DNA of 25,104 nucleotides from Elusimicrobia bacterium HGW-Elusimicrobia-2 (GTDB lineage: Bacteria; CG03). The position numbers and the translations under genes were made by a program. This document shows positions 1-7,627 of the stretch, piece after piece (within the stretch, counting starts at the first letter, position 1; every line of letters begins with the position of its first letter). The notes beneath the pieces were generated by a model. That model did not search any database. It was not told the origin of the DNA and saw only the letters and a list, made by a program, of their open reading frames with translations. The DNA lies in NCBI GenBank assembly GCA_002841685.1, contig PHAM01000028.1, positions 1 to 25,104 on the forward strand, written 5' to 3'.

Positions 1-2
1 GT

Positions 3-3000
3 GTGCTGACAGGCCCCAGTGTCGGGCCGAATCTTGACACAATTGAGATCATCCGTCCTGAAACGCCCGCGGATAACGAAAATATCTTTCCCGGTACGGT
101 GACATTTGACTGCCGCCTTTCCGGCGGCGGAGCGGGAGATTTGAACGGCTACAGTTCCTTTCAGGCCCAATTAAAATACAGCCTGAACGGCGGAGCGTAT
201 AAGATTCTCGCCATGACGCAGGACAGCGCGAGCGCCGACGGAAATTATTTCACCGTTTCCAGGCCTTTTGCCGCCGGGGATTATGTGTATTTCTATTTTG
301 AAGGGCGTGACGGCGATTCTTCCACATGGGATGATTGCGGCGGGGAAACTTCCTATTTCAGCGTGGGGCTGCTTAACGGATGGCATTATCCCCCTGTTCA
401 ATTTAAAGCAGGCTCCGTTTTCCCCGCGACTTACAGATATCCGCTTATTCCTCTGCAGACACAGAGCGTTGACATATTCGCCGGCTGTGAATCGTCAACG
501 GTTTCCGTTTCGCTCTATTACGCGGTCAACGCTTTGCCGCAAATGAACCCCGACGGTTCCGCCGCTTCCGGCAGCGTGAAAATAGATATTGGGAAGGAAT
601 TCTCGGTCGGAGCCGCAGAGGACGACAGGGAAGGGAATTACTTCACCACAAGGGTGTCCACCAATCCCATCCCCATACAGAATAACGAGGATACGGTCTA
701 TTACTTCATAAAAACACATCTGACAGGTTACCCGACGACATATCTGATAAAAGACGACAACAGCGCCGATAATTCCCATATGACGCCGGATGTCCCGGCG
801 GTTAAAGAGAAGTGCTTCTCCTATACTGTCGGCGAGGTTGATTTGATAGACGCTTTTCATATCGCATCGCTGCCGGACAATCCGACCGGCACTCTTTTTA
901 TGAGAGAGGTTGTGGATGATTTTAACACTTTCGGCTGTTATCCCCACACCGCTCACGGCGCCAGAACCGAGACGGTAAACATTTACTTTGGAAAGACCGC
1001 CGACCCCGGCGATTATGACAGCGGCTCGGATGATCTGGACGCCACTCTTTATTTCAGGAATTGCGCGTTAAATGGCGAAGAGTATACAAGTGACAATAAA
1101 TTCGCGCATAAGTCCACCTTCACATATTACAGCACGATAGGTTCAACCGATTACTGGCATTGCTCATTCGTCCAGCCGTCGGATGATTCCCTGCGTTTCA
1201 GGAGAGACGATATCGTGGAGTATTATATAGAGCTCAAAAAAGAGGGCATGGCAACAACCGTTATCTATCCCGGCGCGAACAACGGGGCCTCTCCCGACAA
1301 GGACGAGAACAGCGCCGCCATCACCGAGAGCATATTTGAAAAAACGGCATCATATAATAACTCCGCCCAGCCGAAATTCTGGTATCAGATAAAGAACTAT
1401 CCGCCGATTATGCAGTACGCGTTATATCCGGCGGATTACGCGAATAATATTCTTTTGCCCGTCAATAAGTGCGAATTTAGCTGGTCGCCGGCGATTGATT
1501 ACGACGGAGATTCCGTAGTCAACTATAATCTGGAAGTGTCAAAAGACATTGATTTCGCAATTATTATAACTTCGTCAGTATATACAACAGATACAAAGTT
1601 TCTTTTTTCAGGCGTTACCGAGGGGGCGGTTTACTATTGGAGGGTGAGAGCTTTGGACGATTACGGTATGAATAAATACGGAGCTGCTCCGTCGTCGGAA
1701 GGATGGGGCGACTGGTGCAATGATAATTCTCACTGGACATTTTTTTCGCTCGGCTCTGCGCAGGTGTCGTGGCTTTCAATGAGATACGGCCCGACGGGAA
1801 CGGAAAATGTAATGGAAGACCTCGGCGACGGCACAATATACACCGATATAACTAATAGCGACGCCGTGCAGATAAAGTTTGACTTTCAGCCCACTCCGGC
1901 CGCCACGAAGGCCGAGGCGAGGGTTTATTATGCGATGAGCTCCTTGCAGTTCGATCCCGTTGTAACGATAGCGGATTCAACGAACACGGTGACGAACTCT
2001 TTCTTTTTTCGCGCGAATGATGTTGTTAACACGCCTCAGAACACAAACGGTGGGTTCGGCATCATGTCGCCCGTCGAATCAGGCAGCGTGTCCACAGCCA
2101 CGATAACGATTCCCGCCGATGTGCACCGGAAAACGGGCTCGGGTTCTTACTTCTGGGTGCAGCCCTGCGCGACGGCCTTAGCGGAAAGCGCCACCAGCTG
2201 GATAAACGGCAAAGCCCGCTGTTACGCGATAAACGAGAACGCCGATGCAATCGTTACCGGCAGGGGTTTAAAAAACAGCGAGTTTCCCGCCGATTACAGC
2301 ACCGCGCCCCCCGGGGTGGGGGATTCCAATGACGACACTATGGTTGACAATTATACGCCTCTCTGGCACGATCCGTCCGACCCGCTCATGCCCGGTTATC
2401 TGCTGAAGAATTATCTGACGCCGCAGAACGATAAAAAGCGCGTCAATTGGAATAAGCGCAGGCTCAACACCTCCAACGCTTATTTAACGGAAGGCACACC
2501 TGACGCGGCGGGGAATCCGGACATATACTACGGCGAGGATCCGGGCATATACATGAGGACGGCTTATCATGACCTCGGTTCCGGCGGCCTGGCGGCTTCC
2601 GGCTGTTCCGTCGTGATGTCTTACAAAAATAATTTCGTTGACGCTAAAACGGCGCCTCTCTCTTATGAAGGCGTAAATCTTTCAACTTCAATGAGTCCCT
2701 ATGAGCTGAAATACAGCTTTCTCAAAGCCCTTGAATCAAGCGACGCGAAGAATATGCCGGAGAACGCCGAGATCCAATATTACTTCAAGCTCAGTCAGGG
2801 GAATTCCGGCATAAGCTATCTCTGTAAAAACGTCGACGGAGCGCAGGTGGTGGATTCGGAAGGTGTCGCCCAGGCGAATCCTTTCACATATCATGTGCTC
2901 CAGGACGATTACACGAGGCCTTTTGTGTGGCAGGAGCCGAAGCCCTATGCCACGATCGGCGACAGCGAAACTCTCTGCGGCAGGAGCGTCGGTTATGTTA

Positions 3001-4031
3001 TGGTGGAAATCGGTCTCGGCGACACCGCCGACGGATGTATAACGCCTGTTCCGGGCGGGGCGAAACTGGGACCCTTTAACACCTGGCCCGGCGGCTGGGA
3101 TGACGCTATAGCAAACGGGCAGGTTGAATATCTTGTGGGCGATGCGGGCGGGACAGATTTTACGGGATGGGATCCCTTCAAGACAGGCGCTTACAATGAA
3201 ACGCTCACGGATTTTTATGGGAATAATGTCCCCGCCGTCAATGTTTCAACTATCGCCGCTAATAGCGATAGCGGTGTTGTTTCCAGCGCCCCCGATAATC
3301 TTGATTATAGCGTGTCAAACAGATGGGCTCATCAGACGCTGTGTTATTTCGCGTATATGGCAAATCCTGATGAATGTTCTGATGCTGGTTACAGGCGCAC
3401 AGGAGCGACAACATTCAACAAAAAACAGCTTTTTGAGATTAAGAAGGTGGATTGCGCGGACGGATACGGCGATGAGAGCTCGGATCATAATCTTGGCGGC
3501 GTGGAATGGGATGCGGCAACGACAATAATCGGCGTTGCCGTTATGGCTCCAAAGACCCTCGGGGTTAACGGCAACTGCGAGTGGTACGCGAGAATCCCCG
3601 TTCCGCCGAATGTTGAGGAAGTGCCATTCCTCTATTACAGGATATGGGCCTGCAACGGTGACGCCGACCCTCAGGCGCACAACACCGAGCGCGGCGGCGG
3701 CGGCGAGATCGCCAGTACTACCAATACGGGCTTTAACGGAGGGACTTTCGGAAGATCAATAGATGACCCGTATCTGTCGGAATTTCCGTCAGGGGTCCCC
3801 GAGCCCGGGAAAGCCGGGGGCAGATACCGCGACAGGGATTACGGCTGGGTGACGCGTTCGCTTTTCGCAGGCAGGGTAGCCAAGCCCGCTCAGGTGCGGA
3901 TAACGGCCATCGTCAACTACAGGAATACGCAGCGCCAGGTGACAGCCTTTATGAAGATAGACGGGGCCACGAGAAGGCCCGCGGGTATAATTTCCATACA
4001 GGTCAACACACCCAAAATGTCCAGTGACTGA
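3..4031 (+). CDS. Giant extracellular FN3-like protein, 5'-truncated by window edge
   Basis: The frame is open from the left edge to a TGA at 4029-4031, giving at least 1342 residues. The true start and any signal peptide or pilin-like N-terminus lie outside the window. Composition is typical of a secreted beta-sandwich protein: rich in Gly, Ser, Thr, Asn, Asp and aromatics, poor in Lys and Cys, with no internal membrane segment. One FN3-like unit is readable at about residues 465-565, with a WSPAIDYDGD strand and a later YYWRVRALDDYG strand, the usual 'tYyWRVrA.D' end of such domains. The rest I cannot assign. The last 50 residues form a basic strand pair (VRITAIVNYRNTQRQV) that recalls the C-terminal strands of the neighbouring pseudopilins. 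The gene is followed at 50 bp by three pseudopilin genes, so it may be the tip or cargo protein of that pseudopilus. Function unknown. Confidence 0.85.
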   Translation: MLTGPSVGPNLDTIEIIRPETPADNENIFPGTVTFDCRLSGGGAGDLNGYSSFQAQLKYSLNGGAYKILAMTQDSASADGNYFTVSRPFAAGDYVYFYFEGRDGDSSTWDDCGGETSYFSVGLLNGWHYPPVQFKAGSVFPATYRYPLIPLQTQSVDIFAGCESSTVSVSLYYAVNALPQMNPDGSAASGSVKIDIGKEFSVGAAEDDREGNYFTTRVSTNPIPIQNNEDTVYYFIKTHLTGYPTTYLIKDDNSADNSHMTPDVPAVKEKCFSYTVGEVDLIDAFHIASLPDNPTGTLFMREVVDDFNTFGCYPHTAHGARTETVNIYFGKTADPGDYDSGSDDLDATLYFRNCALNGEEYTSDNKFAHKSTFTYYSTIGSTDYWHCSFVQPSDDSLRFRRDDIVEYYIELKKEGMATTVIYPGANNGASPDKDENSAAITESIFEKTASYNNSAQPKFWYQIKNYPPIMQYALYPADYANNILLPVNKCEFSWSPAIDYDGDSVVNYNLEVSKDIDFAIIITSSVYTTDTKFLFSGVTEGAVYYWRVRALDDYGMNKYGAAPSSEGWGDWCNDNSHWTFFSLGSAQVSWLSMRYGPTGTENVMEDLGDGTIYTDITNSDAVQIKFDFQPTPAATKAEARVYYAMSSLQFDPVVTIADSTNTVTNSFFFRANDVVNTPQNTNGGFGIMSPVESGSVSTATITIPADVHRKTGSGSYFWVQPCATALAESATSWINGKARCYAINENADAIVTGRGLKNSEFPADYSTAPPGVGDSNDDTMVDNYTPLWHDPSDPLMPGYLLKNYLTPQNDKKRVNWNKRRLNTSNAYLTEGTPDAAGNPDIYYGEDPGIYMRTAYHDLGSGGLAASGCSVVMSYKNNFVDAKTAPLSYEGVNLSTSMSPYELKYSFLKALESSDAKNMPENAEIQYYFKLSQGNSGISYLCKNVDGAQVVDSEGVAQANPFTYHVLQDDYTRPFVWQEPKPYATIGDSETLCGRSVGYVMVEIGLGDTADGCITPVPGGAKLGPFNTWPGGWDDAIANGQVEYLVGDAGGTDFTGWDPFKTGAYNETLTDFYGNNVPAVNVSTIAANSDSGVVSSAPDNLDYSVSNRWAHQTLCYFAYMANPDECSDAGYRRTGATTFNKKQLFEIKKVDCADGYGDESSDHNLGGVEWDAATTIIGVAVMAPKTLGVNGNCEWYARIPVPPNVEEVPFLYYRIWACNGDADPQAHNTERGGGGEIASTTNTGFNGGTFGRSIDDPYLSEFPSGVPEPGKAGGRYRDRDYGWVTRSLFAGRVAKPAQVRITAIVNYRNTQRQVTAFMKIDGATRRPAGIISIQVNTPKMSSD

Positions 4032-4043
4032 ATATAGCGGCTG

Positions 4044-4072
4044 TGGAAAATGAGTGTGTAATTTGGTAGAAT
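4044..4072 (+). promoter_or_regulatory. Candidate extended -10 promoter of pseudopilin locus A
   Basis: TGGAAA (4044-4049, 4/6 to the -35 consensus) is followed by a 17-bp spacer and TAGAAT (4067-4072, 5/6 to the -10 consensus). A TGn extension precedes the -10 box (TGG at 4064-4066). The predicted transcription start is near 4079, two bases before the ATG at 4081. No Shine-Dalgarno sequence lies between, so the message would be practically leaderless. Inference from motif spacing only. Confidence 0.5.
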
Positions 4073-4080
4073 AAACACTT

Positions 4081-4632
4081 ATGAGAAGCAACAAAAAAGG
4101 CGTAACGCTTGTTGAGCTTATGATCACCGTGTCGGTGATACTGCTGGCTCTTGTGCCGCTCCTGCGGCTTTTTATCAACGCCAACAGAGGCAACCAGCAT
4201 CTGGCTCAGATGACGGTTGCCGAAAATATCATACAGCAGACCTTTGATGAGATAAGCCGGCTGAAATGGGACGAGAACTGTGAATTTACCGGTGACCATA
4301 AAACAGGCACGACTCCGCCGCTGGGTACTGATACCCCGGAAACACCCAATGACAAGACAACTTTTGACGATATGGATGATTACGCGACGATTGACGATAT
4401 TCCGCGGTATATCTCGGGGGATATTATCCCGGGTTACGAGGCCTACCGGATTTCAGTTAAAGTGGTGTATGTTGAAAATCCCAGCTCGGGCCCTCCAACC
4501 GAAAACCTGGCGGCGCCTACGGATTTCAAGAAAGTGACGGTTCGTATCTCATGGAAAGGCGGCGGCGCCAACAGCGCGACGGTGAAGACCAAAACGCGCA
4601 TATTCTACAACGGCGTGGATTATACCAGATGA
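4081..4632 (+). CDS. Type IV pilin-like protein (PilV/GspI-like minor pseudopilin)
   Basis: This 183-residue protein starts with a short basic leader ending in KKG, followed by VTLVELMITV and a hydrophobic helix to about residue 30. This is a class III signal: a prepilin peptidase would cut after Gly7, and Glu12 is the conserved Glu5 of the mature protein. The short leader and the soluble domain ending in a strand pair (KVTVRISWKG, then KTRIFYNG) match PilV/GspI-type minor pilins, which prime pilus or type II pseudopilus assembly in the inner membrane. The acidic Asp/Thr/Pro-rich loop at about 85-125 is not a recognised domain. It opens a three-gene set; its TGA overlaps the ATG of the next gene, so translation is probably coupled. 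No ribosome site is seen upstream of the ATG. Exact subtype is uncertain. Confidence 0.82.
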   Translation: MRSNKKGVTLVELMITVSVILLALVPLLRLFINANRGNQHLAQMTVAENIIQQTFDEISRLKWDENCEFTGDHKTGTTPPLGTDTPETPNDKTTFDDMDDYATIDDIPRYISGDIIPGYEAYRISVKVVYVENPSSGPPTENLAAPTDFKKVTVRISWKGGGANSATVKTKTRIFYNGVDYTR

Positions 4633-5723
4633 TGAAAAAATCTGAAAAACACAGAGGCGCTTTCACTCTCGTGGAGATGATGATAACCATGGCTATCCTC
4701 GCCGTAATATTCATACCGCTTGTGAAAATAATGATGTCGGCAACAAAGACATGGTGGTTCGCGAGAGCCAAGATGACCATAGAGCAGGACGGCAGAGACG
4801 CTCTGTCCTTCATAAACAAGGATTTTCAGGGCGCTTACAGATTTTCAATGGGAAATCTTCTTTATAATGCCGGTTTTGAGGGATATTATCTTGATATAGA
4901 TGACAGGCCGCAACCTTCAATATGGCCGAAGGCGGATTACGGCGATGTATTTTACAACCGTTCCGCTTCAACCGCCATTGTCGCTTCCGGCTACGCTTCG
5001 GTGACGCTCATGGCCGCGAATATGCCGTATACTTATACCGGCCCGGGAGGCGGGGGCTTTGAGATCAGGGGCGGAGCAGGCGGCACCCAGGTGATGTTCG
5101 CTTTCAAGGCCAAGGCCTCAACAAATGCCGTTGTCGCCACCGATGTCACGGGTTCGGTGGAACTTTACGGCGCCGTGCAATTCAGCACGGGTTCGGGAGT
5201 CGGCATCTCATCCACAACATGGACTGAATTTGTGAAGGTCAGCACACTCACTCCGTCGGTGGAGTATAATGTTGTTTTTAAGACGACAAACGGCGGCGTT
5301 ATCATAGACGAGGTGTCGGTCAGGCCAGTGAGTTCCCTTCTTTATGATTTCCAGTTGGCGGCGAATGTGACAAACTATATGTATGTTACGCAGACATCAG
5401 GCGGAGCTCCCGGTGAACTTGAATCAATGTTCAAGATAGGGGACAGGGCAACTAAAAGCGGAGATATCATAAAAAGGCTGAACTGCTACAGTGTTGACTA
5501 TGTGTCGGACGGGTCCGAATGGGGAATAAACGCGCGCTTTTACAACGCGCTGGCCGAAAACTTACGGCATCTTGAGTTCAGGCTTGATTCCGCCGATCTG
5601 GAATCGGACGGCACGAACGCGCCGATCACCATAATACTGCAGATGGGGGCGAAGGTCAGGGGTGATAAATACGGAGACCCCACGACATTCACCATCAGAA
5701 AGACGGTGTATCCGAGGAAATAA
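4629..5723 (+). CDS. Type IV pilin-like protein (PilW/GspJ-like pseudopilin)
   Basis: I start the gene at ATG 4629 (a second ATG follows at 4632), overlapping the previous stop; the longer open frame from 4551 would bury the leader. The product is 364 residues. The leader ends RGA, followed by FTLVEMMITMAIL and a hydrophobic helix. The mature N-terminus is Phe12 and Glu16 is the conserved Glu5. The residue before the cut is Ala, a tolerated variant of the usual Gly. The motif 'rDAlsFInkDf' after the helix (about residues 55-65) is typical of PilW/GspJ proteins. The protein is about twice the length of a normal GspJ because of an inserted Gly/Ser/Thr-rich beta region at about 95-240, which may be a carbohydrate-binding-like sandwich (FVKVSTLTPSVEYNVVF). 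Expected in the inner membrane and pseudopilus tip complex. Confidence 0.82.
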   Translation: MMKKSEKHRGAFTLVEMMITMAILAVIFIPLVKIMMSATKTWWFARAKMTIEQDGRDALSFINKDFQGAYRFSMGNLLYNAGFEGYYLDIDDRPQPSIWPKADYGDVFYNRSASTAIVASGYASVTLMAANMPYTYTGPGGGGFEIRGGAGGTQVMFAFKAKASTNAVVATDVTGSVELYGAVQFSTGSGVGISSTTWTEFVKVSTLTPSVEYNVVFKTTNGGVIIDEVSVRPVSSLLYDFQLAANVTNYMYVTQTSGGAPGELESMFKIGDRATKSGDIIKRLNCYSVDYVSDGSEWGINARFYNALAENLRHLEFRLDSADLESDGTNAPITIILQMGAKVRGDKYGDPTTFTIRKTVYPRK

Positions 5724-5724
5724 A

Positions 5725-6093
5725 ATGTTAAAAAAATTAAACGGCCGGATCTTCGCAAAAGACGCGCGGGCGGGGCAGTCCATCGTGCTGGCGGTGATAA
5801 CCATTACTTTTATGGCGGGAATAGGTTATGCTCTTGTTATGTGGTCGCGGGCCCAGAGCCGTCAGGCGGTGCAGAAGGAACAGCACGGTTCCGCCGAGGA
5901 AATAGGCAAATCCTGCATTGACCAGGCCGTTTATGAGATAATGTATGGCGCATATTCCGGCGCCGGCGGATATACATGGGGTGATAATAAACTTGCCGGC
6001 GGTGATAATGTCTTGTTGCAGATGACGCTCCCTGACGGAACAACAGTGGGCGTACTTATAGAAGAAATAGGAGATATCGCCATCGAGCCTTAG
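5725..6093 (+). CDS. Short PilX/GspK-like membrane-anchored protein
   Basis: The start is ATG 5725, one base after the previous stop; earlier in-frame codons inside the preceding gene are less likely. The product has 122 residues. After a basic leader it reads AGQSIVLAVITITFMAGIGYAL, a hydrophobic helix with no Glu5, as in PilX and GspK. A polar helix follows (QHGSAEEIGKSCIDQAVYEI) in the place of the 'AAEAGie' segment of PilX proteins. Only about 60 residues follow, ending GDIAIEP, whereas PilX/GspK proteins are normally much longer. The stop lies 10 bp before a pair of GGGGACGTCC repeats, so truncation by repeat insertion is possible. Position after PilV- and PilW-like genes supports a minor-pilin role. 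Confidence 0.65.
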   Translation: MLKKLNGRIFAKDARAGQSIVLAVITITFMAGIGYALVMWSRAQSRQAVQKEQHGSAEEIGKSCIDQAVYEIMYGAYSGAGGYTWGDNKLAGGDNVLLQMTLPDGTTVGVLIEEIGDIAIEP

Positions 6094-6102
6094 AAAAAGA
6101 AA

Positions 6103-6138
6103 AAGGGGACGTCCTTAATAAAAATAAGGGGACGTCCT
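6103..6138. repeat. Two direct copies of a GGACGTCC-containing repeat
   Basis: AAGGGGACGTCCT occurs at 6103-6115 and again at 6126-6138, a 23-bp period separated by TAATAAAAAT. The core GGACGTCC is a perfect palindrome. It fills most of the gap between the PilX-like and TPR genes. Short elements of this look are often REP-type repeats mobilised by Y1 transposases; no such transposase is in the window, so that link is inference. Confidence 0.75.
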
Positions 6139-6162
6139 GAATATTATGAGGAGAGAAAACAA

Positions 6163-7002
6163 ATGAAATCATATATACTTGGTGTTGTCATAGGCCTTCT
6201 GCTCGTCGTGGCCGCCGTTTTTACTTTTAAGAAAATGACATCTATCCCGCCCGCCAAACAGGCCAACGCGGCCATAGAGATGACGCGCAAGGCGCTTGAC
6301 TTTGAGAAATCCGGCGATATGAAAGCCGCTGTAAAGATGTACAAAAAAATAGTGAAAAAATGCCCGTCTTCCGGCTGGGCGGAACTTTCTCTTTACAGGG
6401 TTTTTGAGATACACGCCTCCGAGGATAAAAAAAAGATGATAGAAACGGCCGACTGGTATCTTAAGGAGTTCCCCCGGAAAAGAGGCAGCGAGATAGCCAC
6501 CCGTGTGGGGGAATATTATTTTCTTGAGAGCGGCTCTCCGGAACGAGCGAGAAAACTTTTTCTTCACGCCGTGAATCTGGCCACTGATCCTCAATGGACG
6601 ATCCGCGCGCGGGACAGGCTGGCGGATTTTTATTACAGGCAGGGTGAGTTTGATAAGCTGATAGAGATGAATAATCATGTTATAGAAAGCCTGGGAGATA
6701 AGGTCAACGCGGACCATTACAGGATACTCAATCTGAAAGCTTATTGGCGCCAGGGCGCTCAGAAAAAGGCCTATGACGAGGCGAAGAAGATAAAAAACAA
6801 TCAGCAGCCCGTCGTGAAAAATGAGATACTTTACTGGAAAGTCCTTTCAAAGTTTGAGCCTAAAAACGCCGAAGCCCTGATTTATCTGGGCGACGCGTAC
6901 AGAAGAATGGGTTTTCAGGAGCAGGCGAAGACTTACTGGCGCGCGGCCGCGAAAATAGCGCCCAAAAACGCCGAGATCCGGAAACGGTTAAAAAGCAAAT
7001 GA
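6163..7002 (+). CDS. Membrane-anchored TPR protein
   Basis: The 279-residue protein starts at an ATG with a clear ribosome site (GAGGAG at 6148-6153). Residues 5-23 form one N-terminal membrane helix with no signal-peptidase site, so the rest probably faces the periplasm as a signal anchor. The body is all-helical, Lys/Glu/Ala-rich and made of degenerate tetratricopeptide repeats. The clearest is near the C-terminus (about 230-265: EALIYLGDAYRRMGFQEQA, then W..AAKIAPKNAEI). Others are readable around residues 42-75 and 115-150. TPR proteins are scaffolds for protein complexes; no enzymatic motif is present. Its last four bases overlap the start of a second TPR protein, so the two probably work together. 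A link with the pseudopilin genes just upstream is possible but unproven. Confidence 0.8.
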   Translation: MKSYILGVVIGLLLVVAAVFTFKKMTSIPPAKQANAAIEMTRKALDFEKSGDMKAAVKMYKKIVKKCPSSGWAELSLYRVFEIHASEDKKKMIETADWYLKEFPRKRGSEIATRVGEYYFLESGSPERARKLFLHAVNLATDPQWTIRARDRLADFYYRQGEFDKLIEMNNHVIESLGDKVNADHYRILNLKAYWRQGAQKKAYDEAKKIKNNQQPVVKNEILYWKVLSKFEPKNAEALIYLGDAYRRMGFQEQAKTYWRAAAKIAPKNAEIRKRLKSK

Positions 7003-7541
7003 AAGCATGGGGTTTTCCGAGCGCCGTCAAAAATACGCTTATGCGGAAAAAACATTTTTTTTTTACGCTGGCGCTCATCATTATAGCCTCCGGCGTCGCC
7101 CTTAAAAGACACACATTTTCCAGGCCGTCCAAAGGCAAGGAAGCGGGCGTGGCCAAAACCGCTGCCGTCCCGGAAAAAACAGGCCTGGACATCATAAAAC
7201 AGAGGATAAAGAAAAAAAAATATATTGAGAGCGAAGCCCTGTTGAACGATTTTCTCAAAGGAAAACACAGTAAGGAAGACAAATACGAGGCGAGATTCGC
7301 GCTGGGCTATGTCTATCTTTCTCTGGGACAATGGAAGAAGGCTTTTGTGGAATTCAAGCTTGTCGCGAGCGCCTCTCCGCCCCACAAAAGAAGTCCCGAC
7401 GCCACTTATATGGCCGCGGAGCTGCTGGATCAGAAATTCGCTGACAGGGAAAAAGCCGTGGAGTATTACGAAAAATATGTGGAAAAGTGGCCGCAGGGCA
7501 GGCTTGCCCGGCGGGCGATGAAAAAATTGGGGAGTAATTAA
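6999..7541 (+). CDS. Second membrane-anchored TPR protein
   Basis: The ATG at 6999 overlaps the previous stop (ATGA). A start at ATG 7041 (MRKKHFFF) would place the membrane helix nearer the N-terminus and is also plausible. The product is 180 residues: a basic N-terminus, a membrane helix at about 19-36, a Lys/Ala-rich linker, then helical repeats. One TPR is readable at about 95-125 (ARFALGYVYLSLGQWKKAF) and another at about 132-170 (AAELLDQKFADREKAVEYY). The 'YYekYvekWPqgrlarrA' ending resembles the repeats of BamD/YbgF-type periplasmic TPR proteins. It shares an operon and anchor type with the TPR gene upstream. No catalytic motif; specific partner unknown. Confidence 0.75.
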   Translation: MKAWGFPSAVKNTLMRKKHFFFTLALIIIASGVALKRHTFSRPSKGKEAGVAKTAAVPEKTGLDIIKQRIKKKKYIESEALLNDFLKGKHSKEDKYEARFALGYVYLSLGQWKKAFVEFKLVASASPPHKRSPDATYMAAELLDQKFADREKAVEYYEKYVEKWPQGRLARRAMKKLGSN

Positions 7542-7545
7542 GAGG

Positions 7546-7568
7546 TTCCCCTTTTACAAAAAGGGGAA
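7546..7568. repeat. Perfect 10-bp hairpin between TPR operon and surE
   Basis: TTCCCCTTTT (7546-7555) pairs with AAAAGGGGAA (7559-7568) around a 3-base loop, starting five bases after the TPR stop codon. No T-run follows on the plus strand, so it is not a textbook intrinsic terminator, though it could still stop or stabilise the upstream message. The CCCC/GGGG stem with A/T core looks like a palindromic repeat unit. Its loop carries the -35 box of the next promoter. Confidence 0.75.
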
Positions 7569-7582
7569 TTAAAGAATATAAT
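7553..7582 (+). promoter_or_regulatory. Candidate sigma70 promoter for surE
   Basis: TTTACA (7553-7558, 5/6 to the -35 consensus) is followed by an 18-bp spacer and a perfect TATAAT (7577-7582). The -35 box lies in the loop and 3' arm of the hairpin at 7546-7568. The predicted start near 7589 leaves a very short leader with an AGAGGGG ribosome site (7588-7594) before ATG 7601. Confidence 0.6.
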
Positions 7583-7600
7583 CAAAAGAGGGGATTGAAT

Positions 7601-7627
7601 ATGAAAAAAGCGCGGCGAAAAAATTGA
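7601..7627 (+). other. Tiny upstream ORF (8 codons) overlapping the surE start
   Basis: ATG 7601 is preceded at good spacing by AGAGGGG and encodes MKKARRKN, then TGA at 7625-7627. The stop overlaps the TTG start of surE (TTGA). surE itself has no Shine-Dalgarno sequence, so translation may enter here and re-initiate. Alternatively, one missing A in the six-A run (7618-7623) hides an in-frame N-terminal extension. Homologues start right at M-x-I-L-x-T-N-D-D-G, which favours the TTG start. Confidence 0.5.

Noticed and set aside
495-956. 153-residue minus-strand open frame within the first giant gene
   Set aside because: No ribosome site or domain; the plus-strand frame is continuous through it for over 4 kb.
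4551-4628. Earlier start for the locus A PilW-like gene
   Set aside because: It would add 26 residues of shadow sequence ahead of a good prepilin leader beginning MMKKSEKHRG.
6103-6138. CRISPR array
   Set aside because: Only two 13-bp units with a 10-bp AT-rich gap and no cas genes; it fits a REP-like repeat instead.
6169-6717. 182-residue minus-strand open frame opposite the first TPR gene
   Set aside because: Antisense shadow of a well-supported TPR gene with its own ribosome site; no domain is visible.
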